Shown here: positions 37,728-47,510 of the stretch, in pieces
How positions within the stretch are numbered: the stretch's first letter is position 1
Layout of the letters: every line of letters begins with the position of its first letter
Source: Diplonema papillatum
Taxonomy: Eukaryota; Euglenozoa; Diplonemea; Diplonemida; Diplonemidae
DNA: 64,000 bases
Assembly: GCA_030068145.1 (NCBI GenBank)
Contig: JAPJBO010000454.1
Span: 62,001-126,000, forward strand
Direction: 5' to 3'
Notes under the pieces: generated by a model
Databases searched by the model: none
What the model was told of the DNA's origin: nothing
The model's input: only the letters and a program-made list of their open reading frames with translations
Made by a program: the position numbers and the translations under genes

Positions 37728-39772
37728 GTGTGCGCCCTTTTGCCCATGATTCTGCGGGAGTTTCTGCTCTTCGTCTTGTCTGACGAGAACTGCCTAGAAG
37801 AGTTTCTGCTCTTCGAGCATCGATCGAATTGATCTTTGCACCGCCACGTTCTCATTCAAATCTGATCAACTCGATCGACAGTGATCAGCAAGCTAGTCAT
37901 CGTCGAATCGAGAGTCGAACGCAGTCTGAGAGATTAGATTTTCAAGCGATACTCAACCGCTGATGGAGCATGGACGAACCCAGCCTGCTAATGCGTTCGA
38001 CGGCCTGATGAGTCTCATGCTTCTACAATTTGCGTACCTGAGCCATTCCGTCCCTATCTCTTGAAACTGCATCAAAGTGCCTGCCGCTGTTTATCACACG
38101 GTCTATCAGGTCCATCCCTAGTCCCTAGAGCTGCATCGAATTGCCCGGCGCTGTATTCTTCGGTCTATCACGGTCTATCAAGAGGGGATGGACCGGCTCA
38201 GTACCCGCCGCCATCCTTAGATGTGGTGGCCCTTATTGCAGGCTCCTCTCCGGGATCGAGGCGGGTCGTGGCAGGCACGCAGCTGCTCGGCTATAGCCAG
38301 AGCTCCGGTAGTGCTATAGCCAGAGCTCCGGTATTGTGCACCAAGGGCCATCGCCACAGATATTCTGCATTCCGAGCTCTCAACCTAACCAAAACACCAC
38401 AGTCGTTCCTCCAGTTCGACCGCGACCGGTCTGGTGGTCTTGACATCTCCGAAGTCTACCAAGCACTTACGTCCGCCGGCTTCAACCTTGACCAACATTC
38501 GTTCTACGCTGCTATCAAAGTATGCGATTGATGATATCTTCACCCCGTACGCTTATCCTTTCATCCCGTGCCCAAAAGCGGCATCATATCCATCGACAGT
38601 GTGCACGATGCCTTCGTCTTCAATAGCCGCCGCGTTGAACCCGCTGTTTTTACATAAGCGCCAGCTTGGAAGGAAATGCTCGACGATGCTGCCCGACAAA
38701 GAACAGAAGGGATCCCAAGTGCTGCAACTACCGAACCACGTGTTGAACGGACGTGAGGTCATGCGGGTCTACCCCTACACGACAAATCACACAAACACAA
38801 CAGGTCGAAGTCCTGAGTGAGAAAGCAACACACGGTGGTGTAAGCGAAGAACAAATCAGATTGTGTTTTTGTGTTGTATTTGCCCCTTACCTCCCTATAT
38901 TTCCCCCCTTTCATTCGGAGTCGACGCAGCAACGTCGAGTATTTTCTTGCGTAAACGTCGCAGGGTACCCCGTTTTCTGTGGTAGCCGCCTCTCCCTGGA
39001 TCGTATTTGGGCCACTTTGGCACCCACACGGTCAACCTGTGCAGCCGTTTTTTACAGAGACTGGGCTAGGAGTTACGTTCAGGGGCTAAATCCTGAACAC
39101 CTGGAAAACTAGTTCAGGAGGAATCGAACCGCGGTTGAATGGGATAGTAGTCCGACGTCCTAACCACCTGACCAAGAGCCCCCCCCTATTGCTGTATTCC
39201 ATGAACAACAAACAGGCTTACGACCCCGATCAGAACGGGACGATGTCTGCAACAGAGTACGTCGGGCTGTGTGCCTTCCTGCAGATTGCGACCAACACCT
39301 TCCAATCGTTCGACACGCAGGTATCCGCCGCCTTTTCCTTCATAACAGAATGTGAGGGTACTACTCTTTCTACACAGTAGATGATTCACAACGAAAGCAA
39401 ACGGCAACCCCGCTTTCGCCCGAGCCTGACAACAAGCTACAAACGCACATCAGCAGCTGCGATCGTCTTCCTGTCCCAACGAAAGACCTACAGTCGGTAT
39501 CCGACCTAGAACCCTTTAGAATGCCATACTACGACACTCAATCCATATTAGCGCTTTAAAAGAACCCATTTGACGACGGCCACACGAAGACTCTAAAATT
39601 CCGGATTCTCAAGCGAACTTTAACTATAAAAAAGGAGTTCCGGCGGGCTTCATTTGCTTCACGTCGGCAGGCGACATTGCCCCGACACCAACAAAACCAA
39701 TAGCCACAGCATATGGGATCGGTCAACATGAACCTCAACCAGTTCATCTACGCAGCTGCGCAGTGCAAGTAG
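37458..39772 (+). CDS. penta-EF-hand (PEF) protein, 184 aa, four exons
   Basis: Exons 37458-37727, 38403-38519, 39216-39320 and 39710-39772; every junction is GT-AG in phase 0. The product is 184 residues, typical of the ALG-2/sorcin/peflin family. Five EF-hands: residues 30-41 (Asp-Arg-Asp-Arg-Ser-Gly...Glu), 66-77 (Asp-Ser-Asp-Arg-Thr-Gly), 96-107 (Asp-Arg-Asp-Arg-Ser-Gly...Glu), 132-143 (Asp-Pro-Asp-Gln-Asn-Gly...Glu) and a degenerate fifth near 162-173 that in this family serves dimerisation. A short Gln/Tyr/Pro-rich N-terminus replaces the long Gly/Pro tail of peflin. PEF proteins are cytosolic Ca2+ sensors that move to membranes and bind ESCRT/COPII partners; that role here is inference. 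Which PEF subfamily this is cannot be decided. Confidence 0.92.
38403..38519 (+). CDS. PEF exon 2
   Basis: Acceptor AACACCACAG, donor GTATGC, 39 codons with EF-hand 3. Confidence 0.92.
38645..38940 (-). mobile_element. SINE-like repeat family A, copy 2
   Basis: About 97% like the copy at 6545 over its whole length, again inside an intron close to the donor and antisense to the gene, with the A-rich end on the minus strand. Confidence 0.78.
39112..39186 (-). tRNA. tRNA-like pseudogene (minus strand)
   Basis: On the minus strand an A-box-like TTGGTCAGGTGGTTAGGACG and a B-box-like CGGTTCGATTCC are spaced as in a tRNA, with a 7-nt loop that could present ACT. The acceptor stem does not pair and the anticodon stem has mismatches, so it is a relic or tRNA-derived SINE, not a working tRNA. 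Confidence 0.35.
39216..39320 (+). CDS. PEF exon 3
   Basis: Acceptor CAACAAACAG, donor GTATCC, 35 codons with EF-hand 4 and the start of EF-hand 5. Confidence 0.92.
39710..39772 (+). CDS. PEF terminal exon 4
   Basis: Acceptor TAGCCACAG, phase 0; 20 codons then TAG. It encodes the last EF-hand half and the C-terminus ending Ala-Gln-Cys-Lys. An in-frame TAG at 39701 excludes an earlier acceptor. Confidence 0.9.
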   Translation, partial: HMGSVNMNLNQFIYAAAQCK

Positions 39773-39841
39773 TCCAGCCTGCCGACGTTACAACACTCAA
39801 TACGTATTAGCTTGAAAAGAACCCATTTTACGAAGGCCGCG

Positions 39842-40650
39842 CTCATCTACGCAGCTGCGCAGTGCAAGTAGTCCAGCCTGCCGACGTTACAACACTCAGC
39901 TTCAAAAGAACCCATTTTACGAAGGCCGCGCTCATCTACGCAGCTGCGCAGTGCAAGTAGTCCAGCCTGCCGACGTTACGACACTCAGCTTCAAAAGAAC
40001 CCATTTTACGAAGGCCGCGCTCATCTACGCAGCTGCGCAGTGCAAGTAGTCCAGCCTGCCGACGTTACAACACTCAGCTTCAAAAGAACCCATTTTACGA
40101 AGGCCGCGCTCATCTACGCAGCTGCGCAGTGCAAGTAGTCCAGCCTGCCGACGTTACGACACTCAGCTTCAAAAGAACCCATTTTACGAAGGCCGCGCTC
40201 ATCTACGCAGCTGCGCAGTGCAAGTAGTCCAGCCTGCCGACGTTACGACACTCAGCTTCAAAAGAACCCATTTTACGAAGGCCGCGCTCATCTACGCAGC
40301 TGCGCAGTGCAAGTAGTCCAGCCTGCCGACGTTACGACACTCAGCTTCAAAAGAACCCATTTTACGAAGGCCGCGCTCATCTACGCAGCTGCGCAGTGCA
40401 AGTAGTCCAGCCTGCCGACGTTACGACACTCAGCTTCAAAAGAACCCATTTTACGAAGGCCGCGCTCATCTACGCAGCTGCGCAGTGCAAGTAGTCCAGC
40501 CTGCCGACGTTACGACACTCAGCTTCAAAAGAACCCATTTTACGAAGGCCGCGCTCATCTACGCAGCTGCGCAGTGCAAGTAGTCCAGCCTGCCGACGTT
40601 ACGACACTCAGCTTCAAAAGAACCCATTTTACGAAGGCCGCGCGAAGACT
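39842..40650 (+). repeat. nine-unit 89-bp array made from the PEF terminal exon
   Basis: Units start at 39842, 39931, 40020, 40109, 40198, 40287, 40376, 40465 and 40554, exactly 89 bp apart. Each holds the last 9 PEF codons plus stop (TCATCTACGCAGCTGCGCAG...) and then ~57 bp ending CATTTTACGAAGGCCGCG. Units differ by about one base. There is no acceptor within a unit apart from the exonic CGCAG. Confidence 0.97.
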
Positions 40651-40735
40651 CTAAAATCCCGGATTCTCAAGCGAACTGTAACTCTCAAAAAGGATATACT
40701 GGCGGGCTTCATCTGCTTCAAACCAAAAACCACAG

Positions 40736-40798
40736 CATATGGGATCGGTCAACATGAACCTCAACCAGTTCATCTACGCAGCTGCGCAGTGCAAGTAG
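40736..40798 (+). CDS. second, complete copy of the PEF terminal exon
   Basis: An identical 63-nt exon with the same ACCACAG acceptor and ~20 nt of matching intron, placed beyond the 89-bp array. It could be used as an alternative last exon giving the same protein with a different 3' UTR. Whether it is used is unknown. Confidence 0.6.
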   Translation, partial: HMGSVNMNLNQFIYAAAQCK

Positions 40799-40799
40799 T

Positions 40800-42240
40800 C
40801 CAGCCTGCCGACGTTTCCGTTGACTGAAAAACGCAAAGAGAGATGAGCCGGCCCGCCCCCTGTCTACCGGAACTGCATCGCCTTGCCTGCCGCTGTCGGA
40901 TCACGGTCGCCCAGAGCGCGCGCTGAACGCGACGATCAAGACGAGCTGAAGAGATGAAAAGCATGCCACGGCACGGAATCATCGGTACTGAAGATCGTGT
41001 ATCGAGCAAGCTTTCACCCTTATGCCCAAACGCGAGACTCTTCTGTTCCCGCTCCTTCTTGCACGTAATTTGTGGTCCCCGGGTCTATTTTTTACGGTTC
41101 TCCTCATCGGAGCTGCACGCGAGCACAAATTCGCCGAAAAAGGTCTGCTACGTGGCCAACAAAGAAATGTCACTAACCAGGGGGGTCGATTCCCGTCCTT
41201 CCCAATGAAAACTCCATCACCTATCCTGGCGAGAACTTGGTGTCGGTCACAAGTTGTTTCGAACCTCGCCAAAGCGAGCAAGTATAGTGTACACGAAAGA
41301 AGCCATGCCCCCCCCCCCAAACCCACCCAGTACCTATTGGCTTTAATAGAACCCATTCGACGAAGGTCACCCGGAGACTCTAAAACCCCCGGATTCTCAA
41401 GCGAACTAAAACTCTGAAAACCTGTGGTTTCCATGCCCGGTGTCCCGCATCTGGTGAAGACCCACGAGAGCTTGCCTTAGGACACCTGCGTTAACGTGTG
41501 ACAGATGTGCCGCCCCAAACTCCCCGCCTGACTGGTGAACAAACTATGGACAGCCTCTCTGGTCCAAGTATTTTCCGGCTTCGGGGCTAGCCCTACATTT
41601 AGCAACATTTAGCTACAGTCTGTCTCTTTGAGTGATATCCGTTCGGCGGGTGTGGACCAGCGACCAATGCTGGCCAGTTATGTTGGATCCCGGTTGCGGG
41701 ATCCAGTTTTTCTGGTGTAACAACTGGACCCTGCAGCCTGGGTCTGGTGGGTCGCTTTGGCCTGTTGAGGGAAGTCCAGTGTCAAAGCATTTTTCATTTG
41801 TCAAGACCGTTGCCGCGCAGGTGCTTTGTCTGTCCCCATCTGCGCTAACATCCGCATGAAAATTGGATCGTCGGAGTTTTAAATGCTCATGAACGGCTTG
41901 CTTCCTCAACTTTTGTTTCACCTGCCCTGGTAGTGCTGTGAGGCACTTCTCCAAACGAGGGTTTGTCGCTGGACGGGTACGCTACGGATCCGCAGACCCT
42001 TACCCCACAAGGGAGCAGCTGCCGTCTTCCCATGCGAAAAGAGATAACCGCGACGCCCGGCGATGCAGATTGTCGCCACAAATCCTTTGCATTCTAACCC
42101 AAACTGCCGCTGTCTATCGCGGTCGATGGAATCGATCGGATGAAAAAGGAGGCATGCCCCACACGGGAATGTAACGACGCCAAGCGGCGGCGCAAAGAGA
42201 CGGGCGAGAGGAAGCGCCGGGAACACGAACTTTTGGTGCG
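40800..42240. other. intergenic region with intron-type repeats
   Basis: It holds one copy of the dispersed CATTCGACGAAGGTCACCCG motif (41345-41420) and a ~85-bp repeat (41945-42030) whose complement is at 63520-63640. A minus-strand open frame at 41613-41954 has no recognisable domain. Confidence 0.45.
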
Positions 42241-42277
42241 TTCGAAAAGGTAGCTTATTAGTCCTTCCGAGCAGCAA

Positions 42278-42635
42278 ATGCAGGGGGGCGACGATCAAGA
42301 CGCGAAAGCAAACATCACGATCACGTGCGAAGAGTCTGCGAGCCCGTGTGCAGGTCTCCAAGTCTCCAACCACGCCGACGGGGCAGATTATCGCCTGCAT
42401 GCGCGGCAGGAGGAGGCCCAGCGGAAGAGCAACAAAGCCGCGTGGCGGAGCACGCTCGACACCTTCTGCGCCGCCGTCGAGCACGTCTTCCGGGCGGAGC
42501 TGTGCTCCTTAGAGCAGCGGTCGCGGCGGTCGATACGCTGCGCTGCTTCGAATGGGTCCAGCGATATCGCGCCCCGGACGCCGATCCGCACATCTTACTC
42601 GACAACGCGGCCGTCCTAACACAAACTTGGGAAAG
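42278..42635 (+). pseudogene. damaged exon of an unrecognised gene
   Basis: From an ATG at 42278 the frame shows strong C/G-ending codons and an amphipathic segment (Ala-Ala-Trp-Arg-Ser-Thr-Leu-Asp-Thr-Phe...Phe-Arg-Ala-Glu-Leu). At about 42515 the coding signal moves to another frame (Thr-Leu-Arg-Cys-Phe-Glu-Trp-Val-Gln-Arg-Tyr ... Leu-Leu-Asp-Asn), ending at a good donor GTAGGC at 42636. A one-base indel is the simplest explanation. No downstream exon was found before the 52-bp array. Confidence 0.45.
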
Positions 42636-43019
42636 GTAGGCACAAACTCAGGTCAGGAGTCAGGAAGCCGTCAAGTGTTGGACCCAAATTTGGGCCAAAA
42701 CCGTCCTGAACCAGTGCGCTTACGGATTCTTCGTCTGCAGTTCTCGCACGGTGCATCACGTTACGCATCGGGTCCATCTGGCTCCTGGTACTGTGTCTCA
42801 CGGTAGTTCGCGCCATCAGGAGGGGATGGACGGGCAACAGAACGCTATGCAGCACGGTCCCGTCTGCTGTAGCAATTGCAGTCGCAGTCTTGTGTTGTCA
42901 CAGCCTACAACGGACCACCGCATATGTGCGTGAATTGGGGGTTGATAGTGGATCTTGAACGTCCACACTACGCCAGCCTTTCGCTGAGTGCCCCCGGAAG
43001 GGTCGCTTCTGCCGCGCCT

Positions 43020-43735
43020 TTCGTCGTGGTGCAACTCGTGTCGGCGGCACGTGTTTGCTGGGAGCCAGTGGCACAAGCAACTGGTCGACCATCAGCGGCA
43101 TGGCAAGTGCTGGGAGCTAGTGGCACGAGCAAGTGGTCGACCATCAGCGGCATGGCAAGTGCTGGGAGCCAGTGGCACGAACAAGTGGTCGACCATCAGC
43201 GGCATGGCAAGTGCTGGGAGTTAGTGGCACGAGCAAGTGGTCGACCATCAGCGGCATGGCAAGTGCTGGGAGCTAGTGGCACAAGCAACTGGTCGACCAT
43301 CAGCGGCATGGCAAGTGCTGGGAGCTAGTGGCACGAGCAAGTGGTCGACCATCAGCGGCATGGCAAGTGCTGGGAGCCAGTGGCACGAACAAGTGGTCGA
43401 CCATCAGCGGCATGGCAAGTGCTGGGAGTTAGTGGCACGAGCAAGTGGTCGACCATCAGCGGCATGGCAAGTGCTGGGAGCTAGTGGCACAAGCAACTGG
43501 TCGACCATCAGCGGCATGGCAAGTGCTGGGAGCTAGTGGCACGAGCAAGTGGTCGACCATCAGCGGCATGGCAAGTGCTGGGAGCCAGTGGCACGAACAA
43601 GTGGTCGACCATCAGCGGCATGGCAAGTGCTGGGAGTTAGTGGCACGAGCAAGTGGTCGACCATCAGCGGCATGGCAAGTTCTGGGAGTCAGTGGCACAC
43701 GCAGGTGGTCGACCAACAGCGGCATGGCAAGTGCC
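43020..43735. repeat. 52-bp tandem array with 208-bp higher-order unit
   Basis: About 13 units of a 52-bp repeat (GTGGTCGACCATCAGCGGCA...). Variant units recur every fourth position (CAAGCAACTGG at 43074, 43282, 43490), giving a 208-bp higher-order repeat. Forward frames are open by composition. Confidence 0.95.
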
Positions 43736-43849
43736 ACTTTGTTCCCGGCTTTTTTGGGTTGCACAACACGGCGGGGTCCAGCCGCAGAAGCTGGAGTTAA
43801 AGAGGCTGTGTTCGAGCCGCGCCCGAAGAGCGGGTGTGGCCCTGCTTTA

Positions 43850-44190
43850 GCTCCAGAATGCTCGACGAAGCTGCCAGACAAAGAACCGAAGGGATCCCAA
43901 GTGCTAGTAACTACCGAACACGCGTTGAACCGACGTGAGGTCACGGAGTTTTGTTCCCCCACGTGTGGATCCACAGGTACCACATGTGGATTTTGATTTA
44001 TTGGTCCACATTCACGGGAGTCCAGGTCCAGCCAGGTGTCACCAAGTCCAGTAGCCACCTAGCGACGCTATTTTCTTTTGCCGTCGCACATGAGGGGATA
44101 AGGGGGTTTCCCCCCTCGAACCTTAAGCGCCCCTGCCCTATATTCCCTCCCTTCCATTCGGGGTCAAAGCAGCTACGTCGAGTACTTTTG
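43850..44190 (-). mobile_element. SINE-like repeat family A, diverged copy
   Basis: Matches family A in blocks (ATGCTCGACGAAGCTGCCAG, CGTTGAACCGACGTGAGGTC, the final TCCATTCGGGGTCAAAGCAG) with inserted and missing segments. Confidence 0.6.
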
Positions 44191-44384
44191 AAGCTGGACT
44201 CCGCCGTGCACTGAAGGTTCACGGGTCACATCCCCCCCAGAGTGTTGAGCACATACCCATTCCAAGCACGTTCTTGCAAACCCCCCCCAGAGACCGGGCC
44301 CTGAACCTGCCATTTTTGTTGCGTTTAGTCTTTTCTTCTCCTGACAGCGTGTCAAAACCCACCAAAACGACACTTTTTTTATCC

Positions 44385-44600
44385 TTTTACGGACGGAGGA
44401 CGTATGAAAGGATGCCAAAAGAAGAACTGATGAGAGGCAGTGTCCTGCCTAAACGTTAAATTCAGATTTTCTCCCCCTCTCCCTCTTGGCATCGTCTCAT
44501 TATGCCAAAAAGGCAGAACTAGAGCTGGACTCCAAATCCTGCGCACACCAAAAATGATCAGTGTTTGCTGCTGAACCCTCTCCGTCCGTAAAGGGTTGAC
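44385..44600. mobile_element. possible inverted-repeat element (CCTTTTACGGACGGAG ends)
   Basis: CCTTTTACGGACGGAG at the left and CTCCGTCCGTAAAGG at the right, ~200 bp apart, enclosing a copy of the GAGAGGCAGTG repeat. No target duplication is clear. Confidence 0.5.
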
Positions 44601-44954
44601 GCACGGTGCACTAGTCATGCCATTCACTAGTCACTTTCTACTGATCTTACTAGTTATAAATCTTACTAGCCATATGACTACTGTCAGTAGCCATTCTTAC
44701 AAGTGAGTGAGTCCACTTTTGTGGGAAGAAAAAGTACACCTTCTGAAGGGATTTCATCACAAAATGCATTACTCGCTAGTAAGAAACAGTAAGAATCAAT
44801 AGTAAGAGTATCGGACCGCTCGTATGAATGAGTCATATTACTACTGAAAAGTAATCACTTTTCAGTAGTAATGTGCCTAGTCACGTCAAATCGGTAGTAA
44901 GCACTTTTCAGTAGTAATGTGGACACTGCTTTTCAAATGACTAGTGCACCGTGC
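44601..44954. mobile_element. ~354-bp MITE with perfect 18-bp TIRs (family K)
   Basis: GCACGGTGCACTAGTCAT at 44601-44618 and its exact complement at 44937-44954. The interior is rich in ACTAGT and in CTTTTCAGTAGTAAT direct and inverted repeats. Related ACTAGT-rich segments lie upstream of both 5' copies of the secreted-protein gene (47140, 54380). Confidence 0.85.
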
Positions 44955-45610
44955 GGGGTTTTGACCCCCTCCCACCTCTCCTACCTAGGCCCAGTGCTGG
45001 CTGCGAACGCCAGTCATCAACCGAACGTCCCGTGCAGTGCCCCTTGTTCTCTTGTTGTTTTTCTTCTTCTTTTTTTAGAAGCATTGCAAATCCTGCATGG
45101 AATAGCTGCCGAGACCGGCCCAAGTATTCTTCCGTACGAGCACCTCCTCGTAGGAAATACTCGAAGAGACGTAAAGAAGGGGGGGTCCCCGGTAACTGCT
45201 TCTGGCTGGTGGTCAGGCGAATGGCAAACCGTGGCTGCTCTTCTTTCCGCGGTTGAAGCCAACGACCGAAAGCGTCTTGGCTGCAGACTTGTTGCTGGCT
45301 GGTGCCCCAAGGGTAGGTGTGCCCACCACCGCCCTGAGACCACCCCTCATCAGGTTCCGTGCTGATGATGGTCCGCCTTATGTGCTCGTCACGTAATCCC
45401 CGGAAACTGGAGTTTCAAGGGAACATTCTCCAAGTGCATCTAGAGGGTTTATTCTAGGCACAGTGGTCAAACGATTCGCTTGCGATAATAATTACCGCCT
45501 TGTCGCACAAAATTATCGCACATAATCGGCATGCGATGTTGTGCGATGAGTCCATCATACTGTATTTTCCCAGGGTTTAATCGTGCGATAATGCGAATGA
45601 GGCTACTACC
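44955..45610. other. intergenic region, no gene recognised
   Basis: Mixed DNA with a fragment (45350-45385) shared with 16905. AT-rich ATAATCGCA/TGCGATAAT inverted repeats lie at 45480-45600. Confidence 0.4.
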
Positions 45611-45614
45611 CCAG

Positions 45615-45757
45615 AGTCAGATTCGCAATGATGGAAAAGAACAGGCGGCTGAGTGGCGACCGAAAGAGTCGCGACAGAACTGTGCCGCTGATGCCCAGGC
45701 GTCTAACCAAGCCTGGCGCACTTGTCCTTGCTTGATGGAAGAAGAAGACCCCCCACC
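45615..45757 (+). repeat. duplicated ~140-bp segment, copy 1
   Basis: Nearly identical to 46118-46262 (GTCAGATTCGCAATGAT to CTTGCTTGATGGAAGAAG). The copies are ~500 bp apart, a recent segmental duplication. Confidence 0.85.
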
Positions 45758-45837
45758 GCACGTCCTCCTCAACCCAACGGAAGTAAAAACGCATATTACA
45801 GACCGATACGAGCTGCATGGCAACCCCTGCTCAACAT

Positions 45838-46025
45838 CAATGCGCGTGGGGGGCCAAGACCAAATTCAAAGCGAATGTCTTCTTGGTGTCGGTCGCAACA
45901 CTTACAAACATGGCTAGCCGTAGTTAAAGTGTATAAGCATACCTACCTCATACTACCCGCCTCACAGCCTCAATGGTCAACCGGAGACCCTAAAACACCG
46001 AACCTCTAAACCACATTAACGCTAG
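45838..46025 (+). repeat. repeat family I, third copy
   Basis: Matches the tandem pair at 36957 (CAAATTCAAAGCGAATGTCT, GGCTAGCCGTAGTTAAAGTG, ACACCGAACCTCTAAACCAC). Confidence 0.8.
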
Positions 46026-46117
46026 AAAATGCGATAGTTGGATGATATTCGATAGTGCGAATCGTTTACTACTGTCTTGGGGATCCAACGGGGTCCAGCG
46101 GGCCAGAAACGATTGAG

Positions 46118-46262
46118 AGTCAGATTCGCAATGATCGTGCGTGGAAAAAGAACAGGCGGCTGAGTGGCGACCGAAAGAGTCGCGACAGAACTGTGCCGCT
46201 GATGCCCAGGCGTCTAACCAAGCCTGGCGCACTTGTCCTTGCTTGATGGAAGAAGAAGAAGA
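46118..46262 (+). repeat. duplicated ~140-bp segment, copy 2
   Basis: Second copy of 45615-45757, followed by a long A/GAA-rich tract that leads into family B. Confidence 0.85.
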
Positions 46263-46304
46263 AAAAAAAAAGAAAAAGAAAAAAGAAAAAGAAAAAGGAA
46301 AAAG

Positions 46305-46565
46305 GCCGCTCCTGGTCCAGGAACGTGACGGTCAACCACAGCTTGCAAAGCTTGAGTAGGAGTCAGCACAGTGCCGCAACCCCGTCCGCTCTGCCCTGTG
46401 GCTGACCGTCTCGACGAGCTTATGTTCAGCGCGAGCGCCACCCCAAGGTGCGCCAAGCCTTGATGCTTTGGGAAATCGGTAGCCACTTGACCCGTAGGCC
46501 CGTGGCTCTGCAGTACCGCCGAACACGTGAAGCTTGGCTCCCGTGTAGCAGGCTTTCCCTGGTAC
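46305..46565 (-). repeat. repeat family B, reverse full-length copy
   Basis: About 95% like 23370-23625 and also preceded by an A/GAA-rich tract; ends GCAGGCTTTCCCTGGTACC. Confidence 0.85.
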
Positions 46566-46569
46566 CTTG

Positions 46570-47130
46570 CTTGATGGAAAAAAAGAAACAGAAAAAAGCA
46601 TCGAATGCCACCAATCTGTACGCACAGACGGGATCGTCGGAAACACGAAAAAGGAATGAAAGAAAGGCGAACGACAAAAGGCCGAGAGCACCGAGTGATT
46701 CTAGCTCCTCTCGTCCTGTCGGTCAACTCAAAACGTTCGCGGTCTTTCGTCACCTTGGAGTCGTCGACTTGAACAAACGACGGCCTTTCCGTTTCCTTTC
46801 AGACTGCAGTGTCATGTCTTATCCGCCGCAACTATAGTGCAAAATTCAGCTCAGTAGCAACATGGGGGCATTTCTTGGGCCGGCGTGCTGTTCTGGAGGT
46901 ATCTGCAGAACCTCAACTGAAATGTGAACCGCATCCAGCAGCTATAGGCATGACAGAGTTGGCTTCCGTTCGGACGTCGTGAGCTGTCAGGCTCGGACGA
47001 CAGTGACCTGGAGAACTTTGATATGGGTTGCATGGCATTGCAGGGTTCTGAATCATACACTACTACAATAAAAGGGCCAGTCATCCTGGATGATAATCGC
47101 GTACGCTATCCAATCGTTGTGCAGAGTGTC
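46570..47130. other. intergenic region, no gene recognised
   Basis: Starts with an A-rich segment sharing CCAATCTGTACG and ATCGTCGGAAACAC with 57678. Nothing else seen. Confidence 0.4.
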
Positions 47131-47139
47131 GAGACATCA

Positions 47140-47326
47140 TCTTGCTGGTGAAAAAGGAGCAGTTGCATTCGTCATACTAGTAAGATTTCTGACTACAAAG
47201 ACCAGTAGTAAGTGACTAGTGAATGGCTAGTGTACCATGTTGTTCCCTCCCCCCTCCCCTTTACGACTTACTACTAAAACGCAAGGGACCCTCTCAAACC
47301 TATCCTCTGCACCTCTTTATCCATCT
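47140..47326 (+). promoter_or_regulatory. displaced upstream copy of the secreted-protein gene 5' flank
   Basis: Nearly the same as 54400-54588 (TTGCTGGTGAAAA, TTCCCTCCCCCCTCCCCTTT, CCTATCCTCTGCACCTCTTT). The continuation of this copy is found on the far side of the LINE at 53779, so the LINE inserted inside it. No TATA box is evident; a C/T-rich tract precedes the presumed 5' UTR. Confidence 0.8.
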
Positions 47327-47510
47327 GTACTTTATTGGTGGCTTGCCGTGGCTACCCTTGAAGGAAAGCGGCTCCGGGTTCTGCCCGGAAACACCTTGGG
47401 TGGAAAGAAGCGGGAGGGAGTTTGATCACATCAGAGAGTAAGAAAGAACGCAAGGGAGAGAGAGCAAAACCGTCTGTAGGGTGGCGGGCTTGCCTCGTTC
47501 ATCTTCGACG

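Noticed and set aside
39112-39186. Functional tRNA gene on the minus strand
   Set aside because: A- and B-box-like sequences are present, but the acceptor stem does not pair and the anticodon stem has mismatches.
39842-40650. CRISPR-like or repeat-protein coding array
   Set aside because: Every 89-bp unit contains a stop codon and no variable spacer; it derives from the PEF last exon.
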